NCBI RefSeq assembly: GCF_017377395.1
Contig: NZ_CP061800.1
Coordinates: 7,275,633 to 7,339,632 of the forward strand
DNA from: Desulfonema magnum
GTDB taxonomy: Bacteria; Desulfobacterota; Desulfobacteria; Desulfobacterales; 4be13
Direction of reading: 5' to 3'
DNA length: 64,000 nucleotides
Both the position numbers and the translations under genes were made by a program. Under the pieces are notes generated by a model that was not told the DNA's origin, made no database searches, and saw only the letters and a list, made by a program, of their open reading frames with translations. Positions 25,836 through 33,998 of this stretch are shown here, one piece after another. Each line of letters opens with the position of its first letter. Within the stretch, counting starts at the first letter, position 1.

Positions 25836-27356
25836 TTGAACATAAAATCAATCTATAAGAGCCTGCTACGCAAGAGCATTCGCTTAAAAATAAGCGCAAT
25901 TCTCATTGTACAGACAACCATTATCATGGCGTGTTTTGTTATTTTCAACTACTTCACGACTAAATCAAATATGGATAATGAATTAAAATACTTGGCTGAT
26001 ATTACCGTGGAGCGGCTGGCAAAAAATCTTGCTGTTTCTCTTTGGGATGTGGATAAGCATCTTGCTGAAGAAACAATATTGTCCGAAATGATGGAAAAAC
26101 GGATTTATGCGATTATTGTAAAAAGGGAAGATGGGAAGACCGTATTTATCGGTAAAGAGAGAGACGACAAATGGGCCATTACGGAGTCGGACAGCAAAGA
26201 GGGGATAAGTATTGCCAAAATCAGAAAGCATAAGGTCAATATGCAGATGAGCAGGGATATCATGAAAGACTATGAAGGGTTAGGCGTTGTCGAGATTTAT
26301 ATCTCCTCGAAATTCATGCTGGAGGAGCTGTTTAATTCTGTCGTATATCTGGCCATTACAGCTTTTATTATAAATATCGCCTTAGTGTTCACCCTGTTTG
26401 ACAGTATAAAGCGATTTGTTATTCGACCCATTAATCACGTTGTTAATGGCCTGAATCAGAGTGCTTATCAGTTGGCCGCCACGGCCGAGGAAGTCGCTTC
26501 AACCAGCCAGTCTTTGTCCGAAAATGCGGCAGAACAGGCAGCGTCCGTGGAGGAATCCTCCGCATCATTGGAAGAAATGAGCGCGATGAGTCGGGAAACT
26601 TCGGAACTGACCCTGGGGGCGGAGGACCTGATGAATAAAAATATAGAAAATTCTGCTCAGTCTCTGAAATCGCTGATTGAACTCACGCAGCAGATGAGTC
26701 AGATTGAGGCGGACAGCGGGCAGATGAGTCAGATTATAAAAACCATTGATGAGATCGCTTTTCAGACCAATTTGCTGGCGCTGAATGCTGCCATAGAAGC
26801 GGCCAGGGCCGGTGAGACCGGAGCCGGATTTGCAGTTGTGGCTGAGGAAGTAAGGAATTTGGCCCTGAGATCAACAGAAGCGGCAAAAAATACTCAGCTG
26901 TTGCTGAACACCACGGTGCAAAGGGTGACTCAGGCCGCACGTTCAATAAAGGATATTAATAATGATTTTGAAAAGATCATTGAGTCCGCCACAGTGATGG
27001 GTGAGAAAACAGCCTCAATCACCCAGGCAAGCAAGGAGCAATCCAAAGGAATTGATCAGCTCAACCTGACAGGAAATGAAATAGACAAATTAACCCAGCA
27101 TATTGCTGCCAGTTCCGAGGAATCTGCCGCAGCGTCCCAGGAACTTTCAGCCCAGGCGGAACAAATGAGAAGTTTCGCGGACAAACTTACAGCCATGACC
27201 GGGGGCGGCGTGCATGATAAAGCTGTTTCCCGGACACAAGACAGGCAGACCGTGAAAACACATAACGAGGTGACTCCGTATAATAACTTTGAACCAATAA
27301 AAATAAAGCCAAAATCACTTATTCCTTTGGACAATGATGATTTCGAGGATTTTTAG
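25836..27356 (+). CDS. Methyl-accepting chemotaxis-like transducer
   Basis: About 506 residues. N-terminal transmembrane helix (ISAILIVQTTIIMACFVIF), a periplasmic sensor of about 135 residues, a second helix (VVYLAITAFIINIALVF), a HAMP-like linker, then a long cytoplasmic signalling coiled coil. The hairpin tip DEIAFQTNLLALNAAIEAAR and GFAVVAEEVRNLALRS is the MCP signature. The Gln/Glu-rich flanks hold candidate methylation sites. A C-terminal NWETF-type pentapeptide is not seen. The start is probably TTG 25836 behind AAGGAG; the upstream GTG at 25794 reads through a repeat. It lies 20 bp before the helicase gene on the same strand, an odd neighbour for a chemoreceptor. Confidence 0.88.
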   Translation: MNIKSIYKSLLRKSIRLKISAILIVQTTIIMACFVIFNYFTTKSNMDNELKYLADITVERLAKNLAVSLWDVDKHLAEETILSEMMEKRIYAIIVKREDGKTVFIGKERDDKWAITESDSKEGISIAKIRKHKVNMQMSRDIMKDYEGLGVVEIYISSKFMLEELFNSVVYLAITAFIINIALVFTLFDSIKRFVIRPINHVVNGLNQSAYQLAATAEEVASTSQSLSENAAEQAASVEESSASLEEMSAMSRETSELTLGAEDLMNKNIENSAQSLKSLIELTQQMSQIEADSGQMSQIIKTIDEIAFQTNLLALNAAIEAARAGETGAGFAVVAEEVRNLALRSTEAAKNTQLLLNTTVQRVTQAARSIKDINNDFEKIIESATVMGEKTASITQASKEQSKGIDQLNLTGNEIDKLTQHIAASSEESAAASQELSAQAEQMRSFADKLTAMTGGGVHDKAVSRTQDRQTVKTHNEVTPYNNFEPIKIKPKSLIPLDNDDFEDF

Positions 27357-27376
27357 ATGGTTCGGAGACCTGTTTT

Positions 27377-30076
27377 ATGTTAAATTCATATCCCCATGAA
27401 ATACAGCAGCTTGTTTTCATATATGCCCATACTGGTTTGAAAGCGGACAGAAATAATCGTATTTATTCTGTTGCCGCGGCAATTCTTGACACGGACAAAC
27501 CCAAAAAAGAATTCAATTCTCCTGTGCGGTATTCATTGCTCACCGGCAGAGAAAAATATTATTCCAATATCTCCAAAGAGGCGCTTCACAAAGCTCCCCT
27601 TCATAAAGATGTCATTGCCGACCTCGGAAAATTTTTAAACCATCAGAAATTTGTCTTTGCTTTTGATCATCATGACACGCTTGATGAATTGCGAAAATAC
27701 TGCGGACATGTTCCCATTGTGGATATCAGCTTTGCGGCCGAATTTTTTCTTCCGCATCTGGAATCTTATACGCCCAGGCGGCTATGGGAATATGTTTTTG
27801 GAAGAACACGGGACAAAGTCAGTTTCACAGCCGAGGAACTTGTTGATTTATCTGTTGAAGTTGTAAAACATATCTGCGGCGAATCGCTCAATGACACCAG
27901 GACTCCCCGCGCAGCGGCAGTTCGGTATTTTCTTGAAAAAAGCGACACTCTTTTTGGTGATGTCTTTGTTCATATCGCCCGAAATTACAAGAAATATTTT
28001 GGCGGACTTTTTGATTCATGCGTTGTTAGGGATACTTCAAATTGGAAACAGTTCCTTGAGATAGCGGAAAAGCCGGCTCAGAAAAAGAACAAAAATACAG
28101 CCATTAAAAAAATATCCCCGGATCATCTTGAGAATCTTTACCAGGGAATGGCCGACGCGGACAAAGACTATATATTCAGGCCGGAACAGGCTGAGTATGG
28201 GCAGCAGGTCGCGGATGCCATTAATGACGGGGCCGTCCTGACCATTGAAGCCGGTACCGGAACCGGAAAGACACAGGGATATCTGATACCGGTCATGGAA
28301 TTTCTCCGCAAAAACACAAGCGCACGGGTCGCTATTTCCACATATACCAAAAGCCTCCAGCAGCAGATTTTCCAAAGAGAGCTGGCTTTTACCAAAGACA
28401 TCTTCAAGCATTATCAGGATATTCCGGTCGCGCTTTTAAAGGGAAAATCAAGCTATATCTGCGCGGAGAAGCTTGGCCATATATATGAAGAGGATTTAAA
28501 AGGCCAGCGGCTTCTGATATGGCTGTATTTTCTCAACCTTGTATTCTGTTTCCGAGATGCGGACGGAGATACGGCCGGGGAAAAGATTAAATTTTATCTC
28601 GGGAGTGATTTCTTTTTTTATCGGACATTGAACGAAATATCGGCAAGAGACGGATGCACGCCCAGGCATACGCGATGTCCGGCCCAGGTTGTGACAGCAG
28701 AGGCGTGTTCGGCCCGCCTTATTGTTACGAATCATCATAAACTCGCTCTGCTGGACAATGACACCCTGTTATCGGGTCTGTTTCGAAATTATGTGATTGA
28801 TGAGGCCAACCATTTTGAAAATGCAGTGCGGGGGGCCTTGGGAGCGGAGGTGCGTTCATGGGAGATTTCAGGGGTTCTCAGAACCCTGGAACCGGCTGTG
28901 ACACGGATACTGAAAAAAGCGGCTGCGAATCTCGCAAAGGATATAAACACATCTCTGACAAACATGAACACCGTGCGTGAGCTTATCAAAAAACTCTGGC
29001 GTTCGCTCACTGCCATGAATCCCGGAGCCAGACCGGGCCAGGTCAGCGAGCTTCAATGGGACCATCCGGGTTTCAAACGCGGTCATATCAAAGCGCACAT
29101 GATGTCTTTGGAATATGCTTTACAGGATATTGGCAAAAATTTAAAATGGGTCAGAGACGCGAATCTTTGCCGGATGCTTAAAATACAGCCGCGGACTGTC
29201 CAAAGAATTAAAATTGCCATGAGCCAGTTGGATGACTATGCAGAATCGCTCAACATCATTGAGGACAATCTTGTTTCACAGGATAAAGTCACGGCGTATC
29301 AGTGCTTCAGTAAAAACTGGACATTGGCTGCCCAGTCCGTGGATGTGGCGGATCTGATTCGAGAGCACATTTATAAGGAAAAAGACTGTGTCATTTACAC
29401 TGCGGCAACCCTTTGCCACAGGGACAGTTTTGATAATTTTCAAAGTATAACCGGCATGGACAGGCCCTTTGTTGCCAAAGAGGGAACAGAACCGAAAGAA
29501 TTCCGCTTTCAAGTAATTCCTTCGCCTTTTCCCAAAGATGCAATGGATATCATAGTTCCGAAAAATGCCGTGAATGGGAAATTTGACAACAAAGCCTTGT
29601 GGGTCAACACGCTTGTCACAATTCTTCCGGAACTTATAGAGAAAAACAAGGGACGTACCCTTGTATTGTTCTCAAGTTACAGTGATCTGAATTTAATCGC
29701 GGAAAAGGTCGCAGAGTCCATCACAACCTATCCGCTGCTTATCCAGCACCAGGGCTGCTCCACCATTCATCTGTGCGACGAATTCAGAGAGATGAGGGAG
29801 AGTGTGCTATTCGGAGTGGACACCTTCTGGTATGGCGTTGATTTCAAAGGCGATACGCTGACACAGGTTATTATTACCCGCATTCCGTACCCCACGCCTT
29901 TTGATCCGATTCAGATGGCAAGAAAAAAGCTGATGTCCCCGAAAGCATTTTGGAGCAGGTACTACTACGACACCGACATAAAGATGAAACAGGGCATTGG
30001 GCGGCTGATTCGCTGCGATACGGACAGAGGAAAAGTGGTTATTCTGGATTCCCGGTATCGAGGTTTATCAGAATAA
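27377..30076 (+). CDS. DinG/XPD-like helicase with degenerate exonuclease-like N-terminus
   Basis: An 899-residue SF2 helicase of the Fe-S XPD/DinG type, predicted 5'-3' on DNA or DNA:RNA hybrids. Walker A is EAGTGTGKTQGYLIP (about 290). Four candidate cluster cysteines are in SYICAEK (359), DGCTPRHTRC (425-434) and TAEAC (443). The Walker B variant is VIDEANHFE (473), and motif VI is QGIGRLIR (872). Residues 1-245 resemble a DnaQ-like DEDDh exonuclease, as found ahead of Gram-positive DinG. The first motif, however, is FIYAHTGLK instead of DxET and other acids are missing, so nuclease activity is not expected. Its closeness to RecQ and two DUF488 genes suggests one functional island. Intergenic 30077-30220 shows nothing. 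Confidence 0.85.
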   Translation: MLNSYPHEIQQLVFIYAHTGLKADRNNRIYSVAAAILDTDKPKKEFNSPVRYSLLTGREKYYSNISKEALHKAPLHKDVIADLGKFLNHQKFVFAFDHHDTLDELRKYCGHVPIVDISFAAEFFLPHLESYTPRRLWEYVFGRTRDKVSFTAEELVDLSVEVVKHICGESLNDTRTPRAAAVRYFLEKSDTLFGDVFVHIARNYKKYFGGLFDSCVVRDTSNWKQFLEIAEKPAQKKNKNTAIKKISPDHLENLYQGMADADKDYIFRPEQAEYGQQVADAINDGAVLTIEAGTGTGKTQGYLIPVMEFLRKNTSARVAISTYTKSLQQQIFQRELAFTKDIFKHYQDIPVALLKGKSSYICAEKLGHIYEEDLKGQRLLIWLYFLNLVFCFRDADGDTAGEKIKFYLGSDFFFYRTLNEISARDGCTPRHTRCPAQVVTAEACSARLIVTNHHKLALLDNDTLLSGLFRNYVIDEANHFENAVRGALGAEVRSWEISGVLRTLEPAVTRILKKAAANLAKDINTSLTNMNTVRELIKKLWRSLTAMNPGARPGQVSELQWDHPGFKRGHIKAHMMSLEYALQDIGKNLKWVRDANLCRMLKIQPRTVQRIKIAMSQLDDYAESLNIIEDNLVSQDKVTAYQCFSKNWTLAAQSVDVADLIREHIYKEKDCVIYTAATLCHRDSFDNFQSITGMDRPFVAKEGTEPKEFRFQVIPSPFPKDAMDIIVPKNAVNGKFDNKALWVNTLVTILPELIEKNKGRTLVLFSSYSDLNLIAEKVAESITTYPLLIQHQGCSTIHLCDEFREMRESVLFGVDTFWYGVDFKGDTLTQVIITRIPYPTPFDPIQMARKKLMSPKAFWSRYYYDTDIKMKQGIGRLIRCDTDRGKVVILDSRYRGLSE

Positions 30077-30220
30077 AGGTTTAATTTGGGCGGCAGCGAG
30101 AGTTTTCAAAAAACGTCTTTACAAATTATTCTGTTTAGGTTATTATAAAAAAATTATTTATCTGATAATTCCGAAATGCTTTTATTTCTTTGATACTGTA
30201 ATATTAGGAAAAAACTGCAA

Positions 30221-30355
30221 ATGAAAATGTTCACGAATAATGTTTCCGAAACCTTTGTTCCTGCCGGCCTCTGCTTTTTTCGCACACTCGGAATTTTAAA
30301 TAATATTCCGGGCTCATCAGAGAAACTGAGAGATTATGTCCGGCCGGTAATTTAA
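30221..30355 (+). pseudogene. Small ORF copy, inverted partner of 31545-31715
   Basis: A 44-codon frame, MKMFTNNVSETFVPAGLCF..., ILNNIPGSSEKLRDY, then stop. It matches at protein level the small ORF ahead of the transposase, but in opposite orientation. The two copies form an imperfect inverted repeat of about 120 bp bracketing the transposase. It may be a remnant of another copy of the same IS or part of a very long terminal repeat. Confidence 0.5.
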
Positions 30356-30379
30356 AACAAGGCATATTGTAATAACTCG

Positions 30380-31540
30380 TTATGTGTTTAAAATGGGAAG
30401 ACAGAAATGGTTACGGAGAATAGCTTCGAGATCGCATTCCCTTCTGATTTTTCGCATGATCTCCGTGACGGACATTTTCAAAAAGGGCTTCCTCATACTG
30501 AGCCTTGTCGCAAGTATATATGCGATTACCTTTATTAACAGGGCCGCATGCAGGCCGTCACCCTGAAGGCGCATGGCCTTTATCCCGAGTACCGACTTGA
30601 GGATTTTCCAGAAACACTCGATAATATGGTGCTGCTTCCATATATGCCAGATTTCAGCGCCGCGCAGGGGAACCGGGCTGAAATCCATGAGATAATAAGT
30701 ACGCGTGGAGCTTTTTCGGAAAAAGAAAAGAATGACACACCCGAAGGTCGGGCTGAAAGCAGCGGTTCTCAGGGAGGGAACATCGATTCCCCACTGATCT
30801 CTGATCAGTCCGAGTGTTTTTTTCCATGAAGAGGCTTTCTGTTTTGCCTTGCCGATTGTAAAAGTATAATTGCCCTTGCCCGCGATGATAATTTTTTCAA
30901 ATCCCAGGGCGCGGAGCCGCTTTTTCAGATCGTCGGATGCGAACCATGAGTCAAAAGTGAGGGGGAAGGCGGTCAGATCAATACCTTCCCTGGAAAATTC
31001 CTCTTTAAGCCGTGTCAGCATGGAGATCAGAAGAGCCGGCTTGTCAGTGTTGGCCCGACCCTGTTTGGAACAGAAAAGCAGATGCAGAGGAAAGGCAATG
31101 CCGCCGATCGTCATCACAATTCCCATCAGATCGTTGCCGCTGACCACTTTTTTGCAACGGCCGCTGTACCAGCTCCATGTGCAGCGGAGCAGTTTTCCCA
31201 GACGCTCGATCACGCTGTTGTCAAATGTCAGAGTTATACCGGCCCGGGATATGGTCGCATCACTTTTTTCCAAGAGAGGCCCGAGTTCCTCGGCAGCCTG
31301 CCTTACCATAAAACGGACAAGCATTTCTCTGAGATAGTAAATGCTCCACCCTTCTATGGCTCTGTAAAGGCCCTGATGGGGAATGTCCAGAAAATCGGCA
31401 AGCTGTTTCGGATTGTAAAACCCGAAAAAATGAGCTGTCGCCAGAAACATGAGAGTTTCAAAGGCAATGCGTTTATCCTGACGGAACTCTCTGCTGAATA
31501 TGACAAAGAACCATTTTAATTCTTTATTTAAATCCGACAT
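30380..31540 (-). CDS. IS4-superfamily-like DDE transposase
   Basis: A 386-residue transposase with an intact frame. N-terminal region KRIAFETLMFLATAHFFGF and DFLDIPHQGLYRAIEGW (HTH-like). The DDE core is GITLTFDNSVIERLGK (D), DLTAFPLTFDSWFASDDLKK (D) and HHIIECFWKILKSVLGIKAM (E, in the Y/W-containing IS4-like helix). I cannot fix the exact family (IS701- or IS4-like). Start ATG 31540 behind AAAAGGAGG. A small ORF ends directly at this ribosome site, so the two are one unit. It lies between the helicase island and the RelE/Shedu pair. Confidence 0.8.
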   Translation of the reverse strand: MSDLNKELKWFFVIFSREFRQDKRIAFETLMFLATAHFFGFYNPKQLADFLDIPHQGLYRAIEGWSIYYLREMLVRFMVRQAAEELGPLLEKSDATISRAGITLTFDNSVIERLGKLLRCTWSWYSGRCKKVVSGNDLMGIVMTIGGIAFPLHLLFCSKQGRANTDKPALLISMLTRLKEEFSREGIDLTAFPLTFDSWFASDDLKKRLRALGFEKIIIAGKGNYTFTIGKAKQKASSWKKTLGLIRDQWGIDVPSLRTAAFSPTFGCVILFFFRKSSTRTYYLMDFSPVPLRGAEIWHIWKQHHIIECFWKILKSVLGIKAMRLQGDGLHAALLIKVIAYILATRLSMRKPFLKMSVTEIMRKIRRECDLEAILRNHFCLPILNT

Positions 31541-31544
31541 AAGA

Positions 31545-31715
31545 TTATCCTCCTTTTGTTTTTGTATGACAGTTTTTATCTAAGATAATCTTTAAATGGT
31601 AATCAGTCAATTTTTCCGAATATCCCGGAACATTATTCAGAATTCCGGGTATGCGGAAAAATCTGAATCCGGCAGGCGCAAAGGCTTCGGAAATATTATT
31701 CGTGAGCATTTTCAT
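31545..31715 (-). CDS. Small ORF ahead of transposase
   Basis: 56 codons: MKMLTNNISEAFAPAGFRF, ILNNVPGYSEKLTDYHLK, then DKNCHTKTKGG. It ends 4 bp before the transposase start and shares its ribosome-binding region. A diverged copy with mostly conservative changes is at 30221-30355, which argues that it was translated at some time. It may equally be the decayed N-terminus of a second transposase. Function unknown. Confidence 0.45.
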   Translation of the reverse strand: MKMLTNNISEAFAPAGFRFFRIPGILNNVPGYSEKLTDYHLKIILDKNCHTKTKGG

Positions 31716-31801
31716 TTGCCTTTTTTGTTCTAAGCAAAACCTGTCAACGGGATACAATCATTTCGGAATTATCAGTTTATACAAGATAGGAGGTTGGCAA
31801 A

Positions 31802-32101
31802 TTGTCAAAACTTAGTAACTTCCAGCTTACCCCCCGGGCAGAGATTTGTCTGAATCGCCTAACTGACTATGAAAAAGACGGAGTGGTCAGCGCACTCAGC
31901 GAGGCCCGCTCGACAGGATTCACTCCGCCTGCCGCCTCAAAACTGAGGGGTTACGGAGATATTTATCTCATTCGTGCGGGTGAGAACCTGAGGGTAATTT
32001 TTCAGGCGGCCAGGAATGCCTCAACAATTCTTGATATTGTCCGGCATGAAAAATTGCAGTTCATATCGGATATGCTCAAAGATGATAGGGAGGACGCGTG
32101 A
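31802..32101 (+). CDS. RelE/ParE-like toxin-fold protein
   Basis: A 99-residue protein with the RelE/ParE superfamily pattern: N-terminal helices (CLNRLTDYEKDGVVSALSEA), then the sheet KLRGYGDIYLIRAGENLRVIFQ and a last strand TILDIVRHEKLQF. Toxins of this fold cleave ribosome-bound mRNA or bind gyrase. Here no antitoxin gene is adjacent; the partner is a Shedu-like nuclease overlapping by 4 bp (GTGA). Start is TTG 31802 behind AGGAGG (31788-31793). It could be a toxin, or a non-toxic subunit of the Shedu system. Confidence 0.75.
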   Translation: MSKLSNFQLTPRAEICLNRLTDYEKDGVVSALSEARSTGFTPPAASKLRGYGDIYLIRAGENLRVIFQAARNASTILDIVRHEKLQFISDMLKDDREDA

Positions 32102-32775
32102 AAGATTTTCAGGCATTTGAATTTGATCCGGTTTTATGCGGACAGGAACTGGACAAGTTCAGGAACTTGCTCGACACAAAAGCGGAATTGTCCGAACAGG
32201 GAGAGCTGCTGCCCCTGTTCAGAGAATCTGAAAATTTTACGGCTCTGATAGGAAACCTGCATCCCGGCATCACAAAAGTGGATAAAATTGCACAGGAGTA
32301 TGATTTGTTCGGTGATTTCGTCTGTGACTTTGCCGTGGGTGATTCCAATCGGAATGCGTATTGTTTCATCGAACTGGAGAACGCAAAGCGTAACAGCATA
32401 TTTAAAAAAGGAACCAGAGCCACATCAGAATGGGGATATCGTTTCGAACATGGGTTCAGTCAGGTTATTGACTGGTTCTACAAACTTGATGATGAGGAAA
32501 AGTCATATGCTTTTGAAGATCGTTTTGGTGCCAGAAGTATTGATTCAATGAGCATGCTCATTATCGGCAGATCAGAATTTCTGGCTTCTTCGGAGCAAAG
32601 AAGGCTGAGGTGGCGGGAAAGGCATGTGATTGTTCACTCGCAACAGGTGAGATGTCTGACATATGATGAGCTGTTTCAGGAGTTTCAATTCATGTTAAGC
32701 ATATACCCCATTGCCCTGAATGCCGAGGCAGAGACGGGGGAGAGTCAGTCCGAAACAAACAAGGAGACATCTTAA
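32098..32775 (+). CDS. Shedu (SduA)-like defence nuclease
   Basis: A 225-residue protein whose core matches the Shedu SduA C-terminal nuclease domain (DUF4263, PD-(D/E)xK fold). Visible blocks: DFVCDFAVGDSNRNAYCFIE, FIELENAKRNSIFK, SEWGYRFEHGFSQVIDWFY, SMLIIGRSEFL, RRLRWRERHVIVHSQ. The acidic residues in GDS...FIELE and the following Lys fit the active site. Shedu protects against phages and plasmids by DNA nicking or cleavage. The protein is short and lacks the large N-terminal sensor regions of some members. GTG start overlaps the TGA of the RelE-like gene, so the two are co-translated. Confidence 0.85.
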   Translation: MKDFQAFEFDPVLCGQELDKFRNLLDTKAELSEQGELLPLFRESENFTALIGNLHPGITKVDKIAQEYDLFGDFVCDFAVGDSNRNAYCFIELENAKRNSIFKKGTRATSEWGYRFEHGFSQVIDWFYKLDDEEKSYAFEDRFGARSIDSMSMLIIGRSEFLASSEQRRLRWRERHVIVHSQQVRCLTYDELFQEFQFMLSIYPIALNAEAETGESQSETNKETS

Positions 32776-32870
32776 TGAACCTCTCTGCAAACATTTCAAA
32801 GAAAATGCTTGACTTTCCTGAAAAATCAGGCATTTTTCAATCAATCAAGAGGTACGCTCGGACTTTGTAA
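32775..32870 (+). CDS. Small ORF coupled to the Shedu gene
   Basis: 31 codons (MNLSANISKKMLDFPEKSG...). The ATG overlaps the Shedu stop (TAATG) and has a proper AAGGAG at 32761-32766. It ends early at TAA. It may be a true small protein or a third operon gene truncated soon after its start. Beyond it, 32871-33348 holds only repeats. Confidence 0.4.
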   Translation: MNLSANISKKMLDFPEKSGIFQSIKRYARTL

Positions 32871-32954
32871 GCTTCGGGAAATCGCTGTCATCAGACGCCG
32901 CCTGTTCCTTTCCGCCTGAAAGCAGGATGAGAGGACAGCCGGCGTTTTTTATTT

Positions 32955-33324
32955 CCGGAGTGCAAAAATTTTATTTTTGCATGTGACACAATCCGGAGTG
33001 CAAAAATTTTATTTTTGCAAATTGTCCGAACCCTGATTCAACTGATTTAAAGATTTTCATGATTTGTGCCGGGCCTGTTCCGATGTCCGAAGCTTAATAA
33101 CCCTACAACGACACTTATAGGATAAAGTCAATAATTTCAAAAAGTTGTGGATATGAGTCATTTCGTTCAAATTCTATGACTTCAAGTAATTATCTGCTAA
33201 GTGTCGTTGTAGGGATAATGAATCGGCCAACCCGGGCGGTCAGACAGAAATCCTGCCAATCATTCAATCAGGTGAGTCAGGGTTCGGGGACAGCATCTGC
33301 AAAAATAAAATTTTTGCACTCCGG
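32955..33324. repeat. CGGAGTGC-hairpin repeats, three copies
   Basis: Two direct copies at 32956-32981 and 32994-33020 and one inverted copy at 33298-33324, all with stem GCAAAAAT/ATTTTTGC. They bracket the MITE at 33101-33214. Confidence 0.8.
33101..33214. mobile_element. 114-bp MITE with CCCTACAACGACACTTA ends
   Basis: Perfect 17-bp terminal inverted repeats CCCTACAACGACACTTA. ATAA is present directly outside both ends (33097-33100 and 33215-33218), a plausible 4-bp target duplication. No coding capacity, and no matching transposase is in the window. Confidence 0.75.
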
Positions 33325-33348
33325 ATTCTTTTTAGTCAGCCCTGTTCC

Positions 33349-33960
33349 TTATTCTTGACCCACAACCCCCTCCAAAATCCCCTGCAATTTTTCAAGATGT
33401 CCTGAGTAGAAGTGACCCGCGCCTTTTATTATTTCCAACCGGGCTTTTGGATTCCATATGGGAACCATATCTTTTATGAGGTCGGCCCGCGCAATCTCAT
33501 CTCTTTCACCGGAGACAACGAGTTTCAGGCATGGCATTGCGGATACAGGCTGAAAATCCATAAACCCTGCCGGCGGAGAGACCATGACCATATTCCGCAC
33601 CAGATCATCATTGCAGGCAACCTTGGCGTTTACCCATGCCCCAAAAGAATATCCTGCAAGATCAATCTGTTTTATGTTCTGTCCAAGAAGATATGAAATT
33701 GCGGACCTGATATCTTTCTGTTCTCCGACACCGTTGTCATACATTCCCTGGCTTCTTCCGGCCCCTCTGAAATTAAATCTTAATGTGGTATATCCGCTTT
33801 TTTTATACGCGTGAAGGATTGCCTCAACCACATAATTATACATGTCTCCGCCATAAAGCGGATGCGGATGGGTGATGACAACGCCCTTTTCTCCGTCGTT
33901 TTTTTCAAAAAGCCCCTCTATTTCATACGCTTCTGACACGAATATAATTTTTTCTTCCAT
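33349..33960 (-). CDS. Alpha/beta hydrolase
   Basis: A 203-residue alpha/beta-hydrolase of the small serine esterase/dienelactone-hydrolase-like group. THPHPLYGGDMYN follows the first strand. The nucleophile elbow is LAGYSFGAWV (Ser about 106), an acid-bearing strand is KLVVSGERDEIA, and the catalytic His is in IKGAGHFYSGH. The HPHP-x-x-GG motif is typical of this subfamily. Substrate unknown. It is 38 bp from the RNase D gene on the same strand, so the two may share a transcript. The last residues overlap no other feature. Confidence 0.82.
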   Translation of the reverse strand: MEEKIIFVSEAYEIEGLFEKNDGEKGVVITHPHPLYGGDMYNYVVEAILHAYKKSGYTTLRFNFRGAGRSQGMYDNGVGEQKDIRSAISYLLGQNIKQIDLAGYSFGAWVNAKVACNDDLVRNMVMVSPPAGFMDFQPVSAMPCLKLVVSGERDEIARADLIKDMVPIWNPKARLEIIKGAGHFYSGHLEKLQGILEGVVGQE

Positions 33961-33998
33961 CTGCCTTCCTTTCTTTCTGAAACATAACCGAACCCGCC

